A stretch of 64,000 nt of DNA from Phaeosaccion multiseriatum (taxonomy: Eukaryota > Ochrophyta, other classes), in assembly GCA_965112735.1 (NCBI GenBank), contig OZ218959.1, positions 992,001 to 1,056,000 on the forward strand, written 5' to 3'. The notes under the pieces are model-generated. The model saw only the letters and a list, made by a program, of their open reading frames with translations. It was not told where the DNA came from and did no database searches. Of this stretch, positions 20,854 to 30,706 are shown piece after piece. How positions within the stretch are numbered: the stretch's first letter is position 1; each line of letters opens with the position of its first letter. A program made the translations under genes and the position numbers.

Positions 20854-22725
20854 ATGTTTGGAAAGCCGAGGGACTCACGCACTCAACCCTTAGACCAGCT
20901 TGCGACCGGAATCCCGAGACCACGCAGTACTAGCCGAAGTAGCGCCACCAGCAGTACATGCACCGGCAGCCCGCCGTCCCCCCCGTCCCCACCGAATTTG
21001 ATCAATGCTCCAACGAGGAGGGCAGCACACGCCTTTCCACGTGGTGTAGAAGACGAAGGGGCCAAGCGAAGAACAAGAAAGCTCGAGATCGGACTTCGTG
21101 AGGCCCAGGACGAGGGGAGGGCCGCCACGGATCGATACAATCGACTAAAGAAGGGGGCAAGGGAGTTGATAAGAAGCATAGAAGAGGAATCGAACGCCAA
21201 GAGAAGAGATAGCGAGCGCGAGCTGGAGGCAGCAAAGAACGACACTGATCGCCTCCGCAGAGAGCGGAATGACTATCGGGAGAAGATCGTTGAGCTTGAA
21301 AGGACGAAGGAAGCCTACAAAGATCAGGCACGAGAGCACCGTATTGAGGGCAAGAAGATGGAGGATGAAAGAGATACGGCCTTGCGCCAGTACGGAGAGG
21401 TCAAGGAGGAGCTCGTCAGCATGAAGATGGGTATGGGGGAATCTGCGGAGAATATGGAGGGACTGGAGGGAGCGATGGGCATCATCAAGAGCTTGGAGCA
21501 GGCAGGCAGTGTGACGGAGCTGGCCAAGGTCTCCCTCGAGCTTGACCAGGTCAGCGCGGAGCTTGCCCAGGTCACCGAGGAGCTTGCGAGTGTCAAAGTT
21601 GAGATGGCAGGGAAGGTGGAAAATCTGGATGAAGCGCTGCGCCTCAAGAGCCAGGAGTACCGCGACGTCTACAGGAACATGACGGAAGTCTATCAGCTAT
21701 ACGAAGAGACCAAGACGGAGCTTTCGTGCGTCAAGACCGACAACGGCCACGTCGCTAATGAGATGGCGGCTCTTCGAAATAGGCGTGATATGAAGGTGAA
21801 GGATCTGGAGGTAAAGCTGCGAGACAAGTGCGAGGAATGCGACCATGGAACCTGCCACGGCGCGAAGGAAACTAGGCAGCTGCTCAAAGAGGCCGAAGCG
21901 GAGCTGGAGAGGATAAAGGCTGAGAACACCAGGATTGTGGGCCAAGCTCTGCTCCGGGATGCCTCCGTCAACGCGGGTGTGGCCAACATTGCCTCCAGCT
22001 TGAAGAGCGGCCAGGAGGTGGGACGCATCATCGGGACGACCTTGCGACCGGCGCTAGAGGATCTAGTTGAGATTATGCTGGAGGCCGAGCACGGTGTGCC
22101 CTGCTATCTCCTCTTCCTCCTTACGTGGATTTGCCGTAAGGCCGTGAAGAAAGAGGAGAGGACACGGCTCCATGGCCTCCGCGGTTTCTTGGGAGAGATT
22201 GAGGACATTAGCGGCAGTTTCGCCACCGTGGGGCACGCCAGTTCTGCCGCGACGAAGGAGTTCGTCTCATACCATGTGCACGCCAACGGCTCCAAGCTCC
22301 TGCCGCCACTGTCAGTTACGGAAGTCGCCTCCCTGCCCATCATGGGAGAGGAAGGGGGGCACGGCCACAATCCCATGGTGCGCATGGCGAACAGCGTGAT
22401 ACAGAGCGCCAGGACAAGCCTGGAGGCCGACAAGAATGTCGACGAGGAGCTCCGAATCGCAGCGCTGGTGTGGATGGACAGGCTGTGGAATACACGAGAG
22501 CTGCAGAAAGTGGTGCAGGTAGCGCTTTTCGTTTTCGCACAATGCGCGCTGCAGCCTCATGGAGGTGCCACCATCTGTGAGGGAGAGCACGACGCAATCG
22601 GATCAAGGGCTCGGTTCGATCGAGCAAAGCATGACGAACCACTAGACGGCGAGAGTGGCGTGGGAAGAGACTGCGTCGTAATGTTTCCTCGAACCAAGTT
22701 CTCCAAAGCGCTCGTGCTGATGTAA
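20854..22725 (+). CDS. Coiled-coil protein of unknown family, left copy
   Basis: An uninterrupted 623-residue frame starting at ATG 20854. Residues 1-65 are Ser/Pro/Thr-rich and probably disordered. Residues about 70-390 form a long coiled coil with heptad Leu/Glu/Lys patterning. A C-terminal globular region of about 230 residues follows, with a hydrophobic stretch CYLLFLLTWICRK near residue 420 and conserved blocks VSYHVHANGSKLLPPLS and LWNTRELQKVVQVALFVFAQ shared with the paralogue. I do not recognise this domain. The gene lies divergently beside the Hsp70-like gene and is duplicated with it, which suggests a functional link, perhaps substrate or adaptor and chaperone. The stop codon falls inside a GTAAGT, so a further 3' exon is possible. 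Confidence 0.8.
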   Translation: MFGKPRDSRTQPLDQLATGIPRPRSTSRSSATSSTCTGSPPSPPSPPNLINAPTRRAAHAFPRGVEDEGAKRRTRKLEIGLREAQDEGRAATDRYNRLKKGARELIRSIEEESNAKRRDSERELEAAKNDTDRLRRERNDYREKIVELERTKEAYKDQAREHRIEGKKMEDERDTALRQYGEVKEELVSMKMGMGESAENMEGLEGAMGIIKSLEQAGSVTELAKVSLELDQVSAELAQVTEELASVKVEMAGKVENLDEALRLKSQEYRDVYRNMTEVYQLYEETKTELSCVKTDNGHVANEMAALRNRRDMKVKDLEVKLRDKCEECDHGTCHGAKETRQLLKEAEAELERIKAENTRIVGQALLRDASVNAGVANIASSLKSGQEVGRIIGTTLRPALEDLVEIMLEAEHGVPCYLLFLLTWICRKAVKKEERTRLHGLRGFLGEIEDISGSFATVGHASSAATKEFVSYHVHANGSKLLPPLSVTEVASLPIMGEEGGHGHNPMVRMANSVIQSARTSLEADKNVDEELRIAALVWMDRLWNTRELQKVVQVALFVFAQCALQPHGGATICEGEHDAIGSRARFDRAKHDEPLDGESGVGRDCVVMFPRTKFSKALVLM

Positions 22726-23001
22726 GTATAGCAGACCACAAGGTTGACAAATACATAGGAGTAACGAAATAAGTAATTAAGGTTGTAATGCATAGGAGAC
22801 AGATACACGTCTTTGAGCAGCACAGCACTGTCTTCACTCCCTGTTGTAGCACTCCTTGTCGCGACACTCCTTCTCCTGGGCGTTTGGTCCTCTCCTTCCC
22901 CCGCCGCCCATCCCGTGTCCCCCCCCCCGGAGCACGTGCCCCACTCGAGCTGCAGTGGTGTACGACAGCCAAAAGCACGACGCTTCTTCATGTTCCCCAC
23001 A
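22726..23001. other. Convergent intergenic region
   Basis: 276 bases between the stop codons of the coiled-coil gene and the lipase-like gene. The first 40 bases still resemble the end of the right copy (AGTATAGCAG). After that the two copies share nothing visible, so the inner edge of the duplication is near 22765. Confidence 0.5.
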
Positions 23002-23596
23002 CTAGGGCGCCTCTGCATCAGCCCCCCCCTTCCCTAGGGACCGAACCGCCGCCTTCCCCCCCCACTCGCTCTCACTGGGCACCGCGATGGCTTCTCCCCG
23101 TACTGCCTCGAGGCCGGTTACGAGTCTTTCTTCTGTCTCTGACACCTTGCGACTCACCACGCCGTTGTGCAGCAGCGGTGCCCACCACTTGGCTGCATGG
23201 GACGCGGAGGGTTCAGCAGGCACAGGGAATGAGGTATTGGGGGAAGGAGTGTGTGGATGGCACCTGATGTGAGCCAATCAGCACGGATGCCGGCGCTCAC
23301 CTGGCACCTGCCGGTTGTAATCGTGCAGCAAGTTTGCCCTCTTGTTGAGCAGGCCGGGGTCTCGCTCCAGCCCCACGCTCCGGGCCATGTTCACAAGCAG
23401 CACCTGTGGACGGACACGTGACAACACAAGAGGGGCATAAGGCCACAGGAGGAGGCTCCCAACCCGCACACACTCACACACACACGCACACACACTCACT
23501 CACGAATACACACACACTCACACTCACGAATACACACGCACGTATACACACGTACACACACAAGCACATACAAACACGCACATCCACCAACACACA

Positions 23597-23636
<40 letters not shown>

Positions 23637-24291
23637 CACACACACGCAAACTCACCTCGAGCGAGTGGAAGGTGGAGGCAAATGAAAAGTCGTCGCCCCG
23701 TCGGATGCGCAGCAGCCACTGCGGTCGATAAGGATACAGAGCAAAGGGGGTTGGCGTGAAATCAGAGTACCACACCATACCACATCTCCGCAAGACCACA
23801 TCAGGCTCTGTGTTTGTGTCCTGTTTATGAACCGTGCGCTTCTCCCGACGGAGCTACGAAACCTTTACTTACGGGACTCCAAAACTTTTGGAGGATGTTC
23901 CTGTGGAGAATGAAGCCTCGCTCCGCATCCTCCGGTCTGTCCGCGTCAATCCTGAGCACCGACGCGAAGCTGCCCAGCATGCGCTTGGCCACGAACACGA
24001 GGGAGGTCGCCTTGGAGCGGTTGGGGAAGAATACGTCGAGAGAATCCAGGCGGTAGCTCTCGCACGCCGGCACGTAGGCCTGAGGGGGAGGAGAGGGGCG
24101 TGAGAAAGGACAGGCGTAGGAGTAAGAGAGGGAGAGAGAGAGGACGGAGCGGTGGGCGAAAAAAGCACAGGCGTTTAGGCAAAGAGGGAGAGAGAGAAGA
24201 GAGGGAGAGAGAGAGAAGAGAGGGAGAGAGAGAGAAGAGAGGGAGAGAGAGAGACAGAGAGAGACAGAGAGAGACAGAGACAGAGAGAGAT

Positions 24292-24332
<41 letters not shown>

Positions 24333-27300
24333 CTGTGTTGCACATTCGCTCTGCTCCAGGCCTATCCTTACGCACCCGAGTTAAAAAGTTGGGCGGTGTG
24401 GAGGGGATGATGTCGCCTCTCTGGCAGTAGTGGATGAGGTCCACATCCAGCTCCCTGCGTCGGCGCCAAGTGTGAGCAGCAAAGAGGGCAATAAGTGCGA
24501 GGAGGTGGGGCAGGTGAGGTGCCAGCAGCTCCTTAGCTCAGCGGTTGAGAGGCACCCGCCAGTTTGAAATAGTAGAGGCCTTGGGGCAGCTCACTGTTGG
24601 GGCAAGGGCAAGGCGGCAGGCAAATCTGCGTTCCACGCATTCTTTCTTTCGCATAGACACCACCCCACCCTTTTTCCTTTTTGTGTTGTTGTTTCCACCA
24701 TTCATACCATTCATCGAGCCCATATGCCTCTCCCTCCTTGCCCCTCCCTCAGTGCCCCTCCATGCTCCTCCGTCCATCCCACATGCCCCTCCTCACCTGA
24801 GCTCCTTGGTCAGCGCCATGTTGCCCACTCGGGGCGAACAGAAGAGCTTGCCCCTCGTCTTGACACCCTCTCCTGCTGTGCCCATATGCCTGAGGCGCTG
24901 CGCAACGTCCAGCGCGCAGAGTGTGGCCAGGCCGGCGCCGAGTCCGTGGCCACACACCGTCACAGTGTCAACCTTGCCCTCCCGCACGTACTTGTCTAGC
25001 GCCTGCCTCACGTCCTCCTGCAGAGAGTCTCTCTTCTCCTCCTTTCCCTCCTCCTCCTCCTCCTCGTCCTCCTCCTCCTCCTCCTCCTCCTTGTCCTTCT
25101 CCCCGGCCCCCTTCTTGTTCTTCCCTCGGCCGAGCGCGAAGGAGAGAGCGGCGCTTCCCACCTGGTCAATAGAGAACCATAGGAATCCGAAGGCGGCTTG
25201 CACCTTCGCTAGCACCTTCCCGGTGGGGGGAAGGTCATCGCCTTTGCGCCGCGTGTACATGCCCAGCATGCCCCTGTCCGTGAGTGCGTGCGTGGGGAGG
25301 TGGGTGGGTGGGTGCGTGCGTGCATGCATGCGGTAGGCGGGGGTCCGAGGAGAAAGGCGTGAAATCAAATCACACGGTACACTGGTACCTCACTGCCGCC
25401 GAAGCGAAGGCCAGGACAGAGGCAGGACAGGGTCAGGATCGATCTTGGATCGTGGGGTCGATTCTTTGTCTTCTTCTATGGTCGAATGAACTGAAGTGAA
25501 CTGAAGAAAACACACCCGACAGACCCATAGACACACCTGTGCACGGCGATGTTGGGCACTTGTTGACCCCTGTGCTCCGTGGTGGCGCTGAGGAGCCCCC
25601 CTGCGAGGAGCCAGCGCAGAATAGACATGTTCCATTCCTCGCCGTCCCCGCTCTGCAGATGCCACATCGCCTGCCGAGGTGGGGGGCGAAGGGGTGTGTG
25701 TTATGAAGGGTGTAGGGGAAGAACGGAGTGAGCGAGCGAGGACCGTACACCATAGTATACTGGACACCCTCCGTCCCCACACCTTCTGTCTCGACACCCT
25801 CTGTCCTGACATTCGACACCTTCTGTCCTGACACCCCCTGTCCTGACACCTTCTGTCATGACACCCTCTGTCCTGACACCCTCCGTCCTAACACCCTCCG
25901 TCCTAACACCCTCTGTCCTGACACCCTCTGTCCTGACACCCTCCGTCCTGACACCCTGCGTCCTGACACCCTCTGCCCTGACACCCTCTGTCCTGACACC
26001 CTCTGTCCTGACACCTCTGTCCTGATACCCTCTGTTCTCACACCCTTCGTCCCGACACTCTGTCCTAACACCACCCTCTGTCCTGGTCCCCTTTGCCTTG
26101 ACATCCGTATCCTACACTCTTTGTTCTCACGTCCTTTGTCCTAACACACAACTCCACCCACCATGCCCGCCTTGACACCCTCCTGTCGCTCGGTGGTGGT
26201 GAGGGTGCCTCTGAACACGACGGAGAGGTCCCTGCTCTGCGGGGAGTACGCGATGTAGCCTGGCAGGGCAACGGACCATCATAAGGACGAAGTAAGATTA
26301 GACTGTAAGGTGATTTGAAGTTGTGACCCTCCCGACCCTCCCGCTCTACCCCGCCTGTTACCCGCCCCAAGCCAGGCTGCCCCCCCCCCCCCCCTCAGCC
26401 TCTCGCCCGACCTCTCGGGAGCACCGCAAAGCAGGGCAAATGTCTTCCCAGAGAGCGTGCGTTGTCATCCCTCCCCCACCCAGTGCTTTCCCTCCCTCCC
26501 TCGCAGCCCTCCCCATCCATCGCCCCGCCCTCCCTCACATCCATCCATCCCGTTGCTTGCCTGCGAACGTGCGCTCATCCGCCTCCTTCTGCGGCAAGAG
26601 AGTGGTGACCCTATACTTGGCGGCAGCCGTGTACAGAAAGTCCAACACCTCCATTCCCTCGGGAAGGTCCTTGACGGTTGCCCTGAGGAAGCGCTCCAGC
26701 TGGCGAAGCTCCTCGGGCAGCACTCGACCGCCGTCGTGAAAGTGACCAATGTCCACTATGCTTTGGCCGTAGTATCTGAGATGGGCAAGACATTCGTTAG
26801 ACGCCCAGCAGTCCTGAGACGCAGGGTGTCGGGGACAATACTCCTGACAGAGGGGGTAAACCGAGCGGAGAGGGCCTCGGCAGGCGGGCGACACACGTTT
26901 CAGCACCACCCTCTGCCGTACGCATGCCTGCACACAAAAGCGTTCTGCTCCTCCCACTACTGCTGCGGCCGGGGTCGCACCCAAGAGGAGAGGAAAGCGG
27001 ACAGACACTAGTAGTGGGACAGACCCGTGGTGGGAGGAGGCCCTGGCCGGCCGACTGACTGACTGCCCCAGGCACTGGCCGGTCGACCGACTGGATGACA
27101 CCAGGCACTCCCTGACACCAAGTACTCCCGACCTACTCACTTGTTGGAGGAGTCCATGACGAAGAGGTCGTAGGCGGCCTGCACCATGGATCCGTACACA
27201 ATGTCACTCCTTACGGCCTCGTGCATCATCTGAGGCCGTAACACCGTATCGCAAGGAGGGTAGAGAGGTAGAGAGTTTCGTTGTGCCTCTGTCAGAGCAG

Positions 27301-28860
27301 ATGTGTGCACACAAGCCTTTAAAGGGCGTGCGAAATAAAGAAAGCAGCGTGGGCAGACTTGGGGGACGCAGAAGGCATAGAGGGAGAGATGGGAAGGGAG
27401 GGATAGAGAGGTAGACGGGGAGGGAGGGAGAGAGATGAAGGGACGGACGAAGGGGGGCAGAGAGGGAGAAAGAGAGGGGGCGACGGAGGGAGGGAAGCAG
27501 CGGAGGAGAGGGAGGGGGGAGGGAAGGACACGGAGTCCTGATGACACTCCGAGGCCCACTCACGCGAGGACCACTCACCGCGTCCTTGTCCGACCCCGGC
27601 GCAGCGTTGCGCGTGAGCCTCTCTCTCAGAGCCGCACACACCTTGGTCTGACTGGGCAGCGGCGATCGAATCGCCCAGTACAGTCTATACACAAGCGAGA
27701 GACCAATGAATAGAAGGGTTGAGGTCAGTCGAGTGGGAGAGTGCCAGAGTGTCTGAGTGGCAGAGCGGGGAGGGGACGGACTCACTGCGAGTATTTTAAG
27801 AGCAGCGCTGCGGCAAGTAGTCTCACTGCCCTGCCCACATGGTGCGAGGAGGACCAGAGGGCATACTCGTGGCCCAGATGGACAAGAAAGTGTATGCCTC
27901 CTCCGAAGACCAGCTTGAGCTTGGAAGTGGCGCCGAGGGCAGACACCATCCGACCAACTACCCTGAGGACACACACAGCGCCGCACAGAGTGAAAGAGGG
28001 ACTGTCAGTGCTTCGGGAAGTCCAGGTGTGCAAGAAAAGGAAGGGCCGAGCATCTCCTTGCCGTGCTAAGGGGGGGCACTCTCTGTGGGCGGCGGATGGG
28101 GCTTGCCGCCTTCCGAGAAACTCTCTCAATCTCGCTCTCCCTCTCTTTCTTTTTTCTTTCTTTCTCTCTCTCTCTGCCTCTCTCTACCCTCTCTCTCTGT
28201 CCCTCCCTCTGTCTCTCTCCCTCCATCTGTCTCTCTGTCTGTCTGTCTATCTGCCTGTCCGTCTCTCTCTCCCTTTCTCCCTCCCTCTCCCTCTCTCTCT
28301 TGCCGAGCCAAGTAAGGACTTGGGTCCACGGCTGGCCTCCACGGACAAGCCACTCATCCCCGAACACGTCCGATCGCTGCAAGTATGAAAGATAAGCACC
28401 TACCCAAGTACACTTACCCAAGGACGGTGCTCATAAACTCGGAAAGGTTGACTTTTTCCCGGATGGCCTCCGGCACCAGGCCCAGTAGGTTGTGTACGTA
28501 CTCTGCCACGGTGGACTTGGCTGCCTCCGAGGCTTCTCCCACTCCAGCCGCACTCAGTCGTGGGCTTGCGCTTTCCCATATCCCTGCCGCCGACGAGCGT
28601 GCCTTTCCTCTCTCTGTGGACAAAGAAGAAAAATCAAAGCCCACAGAGGCACAAGTCCTCTTGCGCCCCTTTCTCCTGATGATGAAGCCTCCTGGGATCG
28701 CACCAAGCGCTGCTACTCCTGGCGCTCGTTCGGTGGAGCCATGCCCCCGTGCTACGTGCCTCAACAGGGTATGTGCAACAGGAGAGAACGCTTCGCAATG
28801 CCACCCAGCTGTGCACAGCAGCATAATGGTTACTCGAGCAAGCAGTCCCTGCATCTGCAT
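23002..28860 (-). CDS. Class-3 lipase-like alpha/beta-hydrolase, catalytic Ser replaced by Gly
   Basis: Thirteen exons: 28860-28418, 27962-27786, 27684-27579, 27229-27141, 26775-26561, 26259-26162, 25670-25537, 25273-24797, 24454-24376, 24079-23873, 23718-23656, 23403-23301 and 23192-23002, about 793 residues. The N-terminus (MQMQGLLARVTIMLLC...CEAFSP) is a signal peptide with a plastid-type Phe motif; upstream in-frame Met codons at 28920 and 28887 are alternatives. Lipase-3 landmarks appear in order: LSVVFRGT (oxyanion strand), VTVCGHGLGAGLATL (elbow), LFCSPRVGN, and HYCQRGDIIPSTPP (catalytic Asp region). The elbow has G-H-G-L-G where active enzymes have G-H-S-L-G. An acidic insertion of about 40 residues precedes the elbow. 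Intron 5 appears to be GC-AG. A membrane lipid-binding or scaffolding role in the plastid is inferred. Confidence 0.82.
23466..23650. repeat. CA-rich microsatellite in a lipase intron
   Basis: Runs of CA with CACT, CGCA and ACGTATA interruptions fill the intron 23655-23404, beginning a few bases after the donor at 23655. Confidence 0.85.
24176..24327. repeat. GA-rich microsatellite in a lipase intron
   Basis: Imperfect (GA)n with periodic GAGGGAGA and GACAGAGA variants, in the intron between exons 24454-24376 and 24079-23873. Confidence 0.85.
25795..26100. repeat. Minisatellite of about 17 bases (unit near TCCTGACACCCTCTG)
   Basis: About 17-18 imperfect copies of a 15-17-base unit, with changes mainly at the CTCTG/CTCCG/TTCTG position. 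It lies in the lipase intron between exons 26259-26162 and 25670-25537. Confidence 0.85.
28120..28310. repeat. Pyrimidine-rich CT/CCCT/CTGT tract
   Basis: About 190 bases that are almost purely C and T on the plus strand, inside lipase intron 1 (28417-27963). On the transcribed sense strand it is a purine tract. Confidence 0.8.
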
Positions 28861-28920
28861 CGATACTGAGCATCTTCCCTTGCGCATCGTCGAAGGTCTC
28901 GAGGCGCCACCACAATGCAC

Positions 28921-29183
28921 GGGAAGAGCCAGGTCGCACTCGAAGCAGGAGAGATCAGCTATTGTTCCTTCAACATTATGCAGGTTCTGCGAGATCTCTG
29001 TGAATTATGAAGCACCAACGCGGCAAGAATTTCAGTTTCTGAAAAACTGAAACTGAAAGTGTGTGTGCGTGTGTGCCCTTTGCTTCGGGTGCCCTGGGCA
29101 AGTTGTTCAGCAACCGCTTCTATTTCGCAACCGAAGCAAAGGGCAAGAACACGAAGTGAAGGCAAGTTGTTCAGCAACCGCTT
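28921..29183. other. Spacer with nested inverted and direct repeats
   Basis: It separates the lipase-like start from the end of the right coiled-coil remnant. It holds a 10-base-arm hairpin (29030-29039 with 29049-29058), a 14-base inverted repeat and the first copy of a 32-base direct repeat. No gene is seen. Confidence 0.6.
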
Positions 29184-29193
29184 CTATTTCGCA
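29076..29193. repeat. 32-base direct repeat plus 14-base inverted repeat
   Basis: The 32-base sequence starting GCAAGTTGTTCAGCAACCGC occurs at 29098-29129 and again, identical, at 29162-29193, a 64-base period. GCCCTTTGCTTCGG at 29075-29088 is the perfect inverse of CCGAAGCAAAGGGC at 29131-29144. The second direct copy overlaps the stop codon of the right coiled-coil remnant. Confidence 0.85.
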
Positions 29194-30527
29194 CCCTCGT
29201 GCCTGCTATACTCTAAGAGAAGCACAAGAGCTTTGGAGAAGTTGGTTCGAGGGAACAGAATCATGCAGTCTCTACCCACGCCTCTCTCGCCGTCTAGTGA
29301 TTCGTCATGCTTGGATGGCTCAAATCGAGTCCTTGATCCGATTGCGTCGTGCTCTCCCTCACAGATGGTGGCACCTCCATGAGGCTGCAGCGCGCATTGT
29401 GCGAAAACGAAAAGCGCTACCTGCACCACTTTCTGCAGCTCTCGTGTATTCCACAGCCTGTCCATCCACACCAGCGCGGCGATTCGGGGCTCCTCGTTGA
29501 CGCTCTTGTCGGTCTCCAGGCTTGTCCTGACACTATGTGTGATGCTCTTCGCCATGTGGATTATGCGATGGTGCTCGCCCCCTTCCCCTTCCTCTCCCAT
29601 GATGGGCAGGGAGGCGACTTCCTTAACTGACAGTGGCGGCAGGAGCTTCGAGCCGTTGGCGTGCACATGGTATGAGACGAACTCCTTTGTCGCGGCAGAA
29701 CTATTGAGCCCCACGGTGGCGAAGCGGCTGCCGATCTCCTCAATCCCTCCCAAGAAACCGCGGAGGCCGTGGAGTCGTGCCTTCTCCTCTTCCGTGACGG
29801 CCTCACGGCAAGTCGACAGAAGGAGAACAATAAGATAGCAGGGCACACCGTGCCCGGCCTCCAGCATCATCTCAACTAGATCCTCCAGCGCCGGTCGCAA
29901 GGTCGTCACGATGATGCGTCCCACCTCCTGGCCGCTCTTCAGGCTGGAGGCAATGTTAGCCACGCCTACATTGACGGAGGCGTCCAGGAGCAGAGCTTGG
30001 CCCACAATCCTTGTGTTCTCAGCCTTGACCCTGGCCAGCTCCGCTTCGGCCTCTTTGAGAAGCTGCATGTTTTCCTTCATACAGCGAAAGAATTTGTCAG
30101 ATTTCTTCCTCTCGCTGTCCAGCTCTACATGAAGCTCCTCTACCTGAATCTCATGCCTATTTCGCAGCGCCGCCATCTCATTCGCGATGCCATCGTTCTC
30201 GGTCATGACAAGGGCAAGCTTCATCCTCATCTCTCTGCTCTGTTGCCTCACTTGCTCCATCTCTTCATAGATTCCAATGTATTTCTCGTTCTGACTGCTC
30301 ACCGCTCCCTCCAGATCCTCCACCTTGAGCGACATCTCAGCTTTGACCCTATCCAGCTCGTCTATGGCCTGCGCAAGCTTCGCCTCGGTGTCTTCGCTCA
30401 GCGCGGGGCTTCTTCCTTCAAGCTCTGGCTACGCAGCGCTTCCTCCAGCTCCTTCATGGCCTCTTCGTGCTGCCGTACGGCCTTCCTTCTCCTTCTCCTC
30501 CTCCTGGTGTGCACTACTCCTAGCCAT
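29184..30527 (-). pseudogene. Right copy of the coiled-coil gene, 5'-shortened and interrupted
   Basis: From Met 30335 an intact frame of 383 residues matches the C-terminal two-thirds of the left coiled-coil protein, with the same blocks VSYHVHANGSKLLPPLS and LWNTRELQKVVQVALFVFAQ. Upstream, an ATG at 30527 is in the same frame but meets TAG at 30429-30431. The best coiled-coil reading between them (HEEAMKELEEALRSQSLKEE) lies in another frame, which suggests at least two frame changes. About 240 N-terminal residues of the left copy have no counterpart. It is either a decaying pseudogene or a shortened functional paralogue starting at 30335. The C-terminus ends differently (LLLEYSRHEGAK). Confidence 0.6.
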
Positions 30528-30706
30528 GTTGCTCTCGTGTCAAGGAACCGACAGCGAGAGGGGGGTGGTCCACAGAACTCCTGTCACAACGTAATAACGT
30601 TACAGAAACTCGCCATTTTGGGGAAAAGAAGGGGGGTACAGTGGAGTACAAACAAGGACTAGAAGAGACAGAGCGAGCTTCAGGAAGGGTAGAGTAGGAA
30701 GCGATC
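30528..30706. promoter_or_regulatory. Putative control region of the right Hsp70-like gene
   Basis: A short A/G-rich stretch, 179 bases, between the remnant's first ATG and the Hsp70-like start. It is little conserved with the left control region, so the two Hsp70 copies may be expressed differently. Confidence 0.35.

Noticed and set aside
22340-23018. Minus-strand frames opposite the coiled-coil genes that look conserved between the two copies
   Set aside because: The conservation comes from the coding strand of the duplicated gene. The antisense frames shift and end differently in the two copies.
25795-26100. Regular 17-base units considered as a CRISPR-like array
   Set aside because: There are no unique spacers between the units, the units drift gradually, and they lie in an intron. 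It is a minisatellite.
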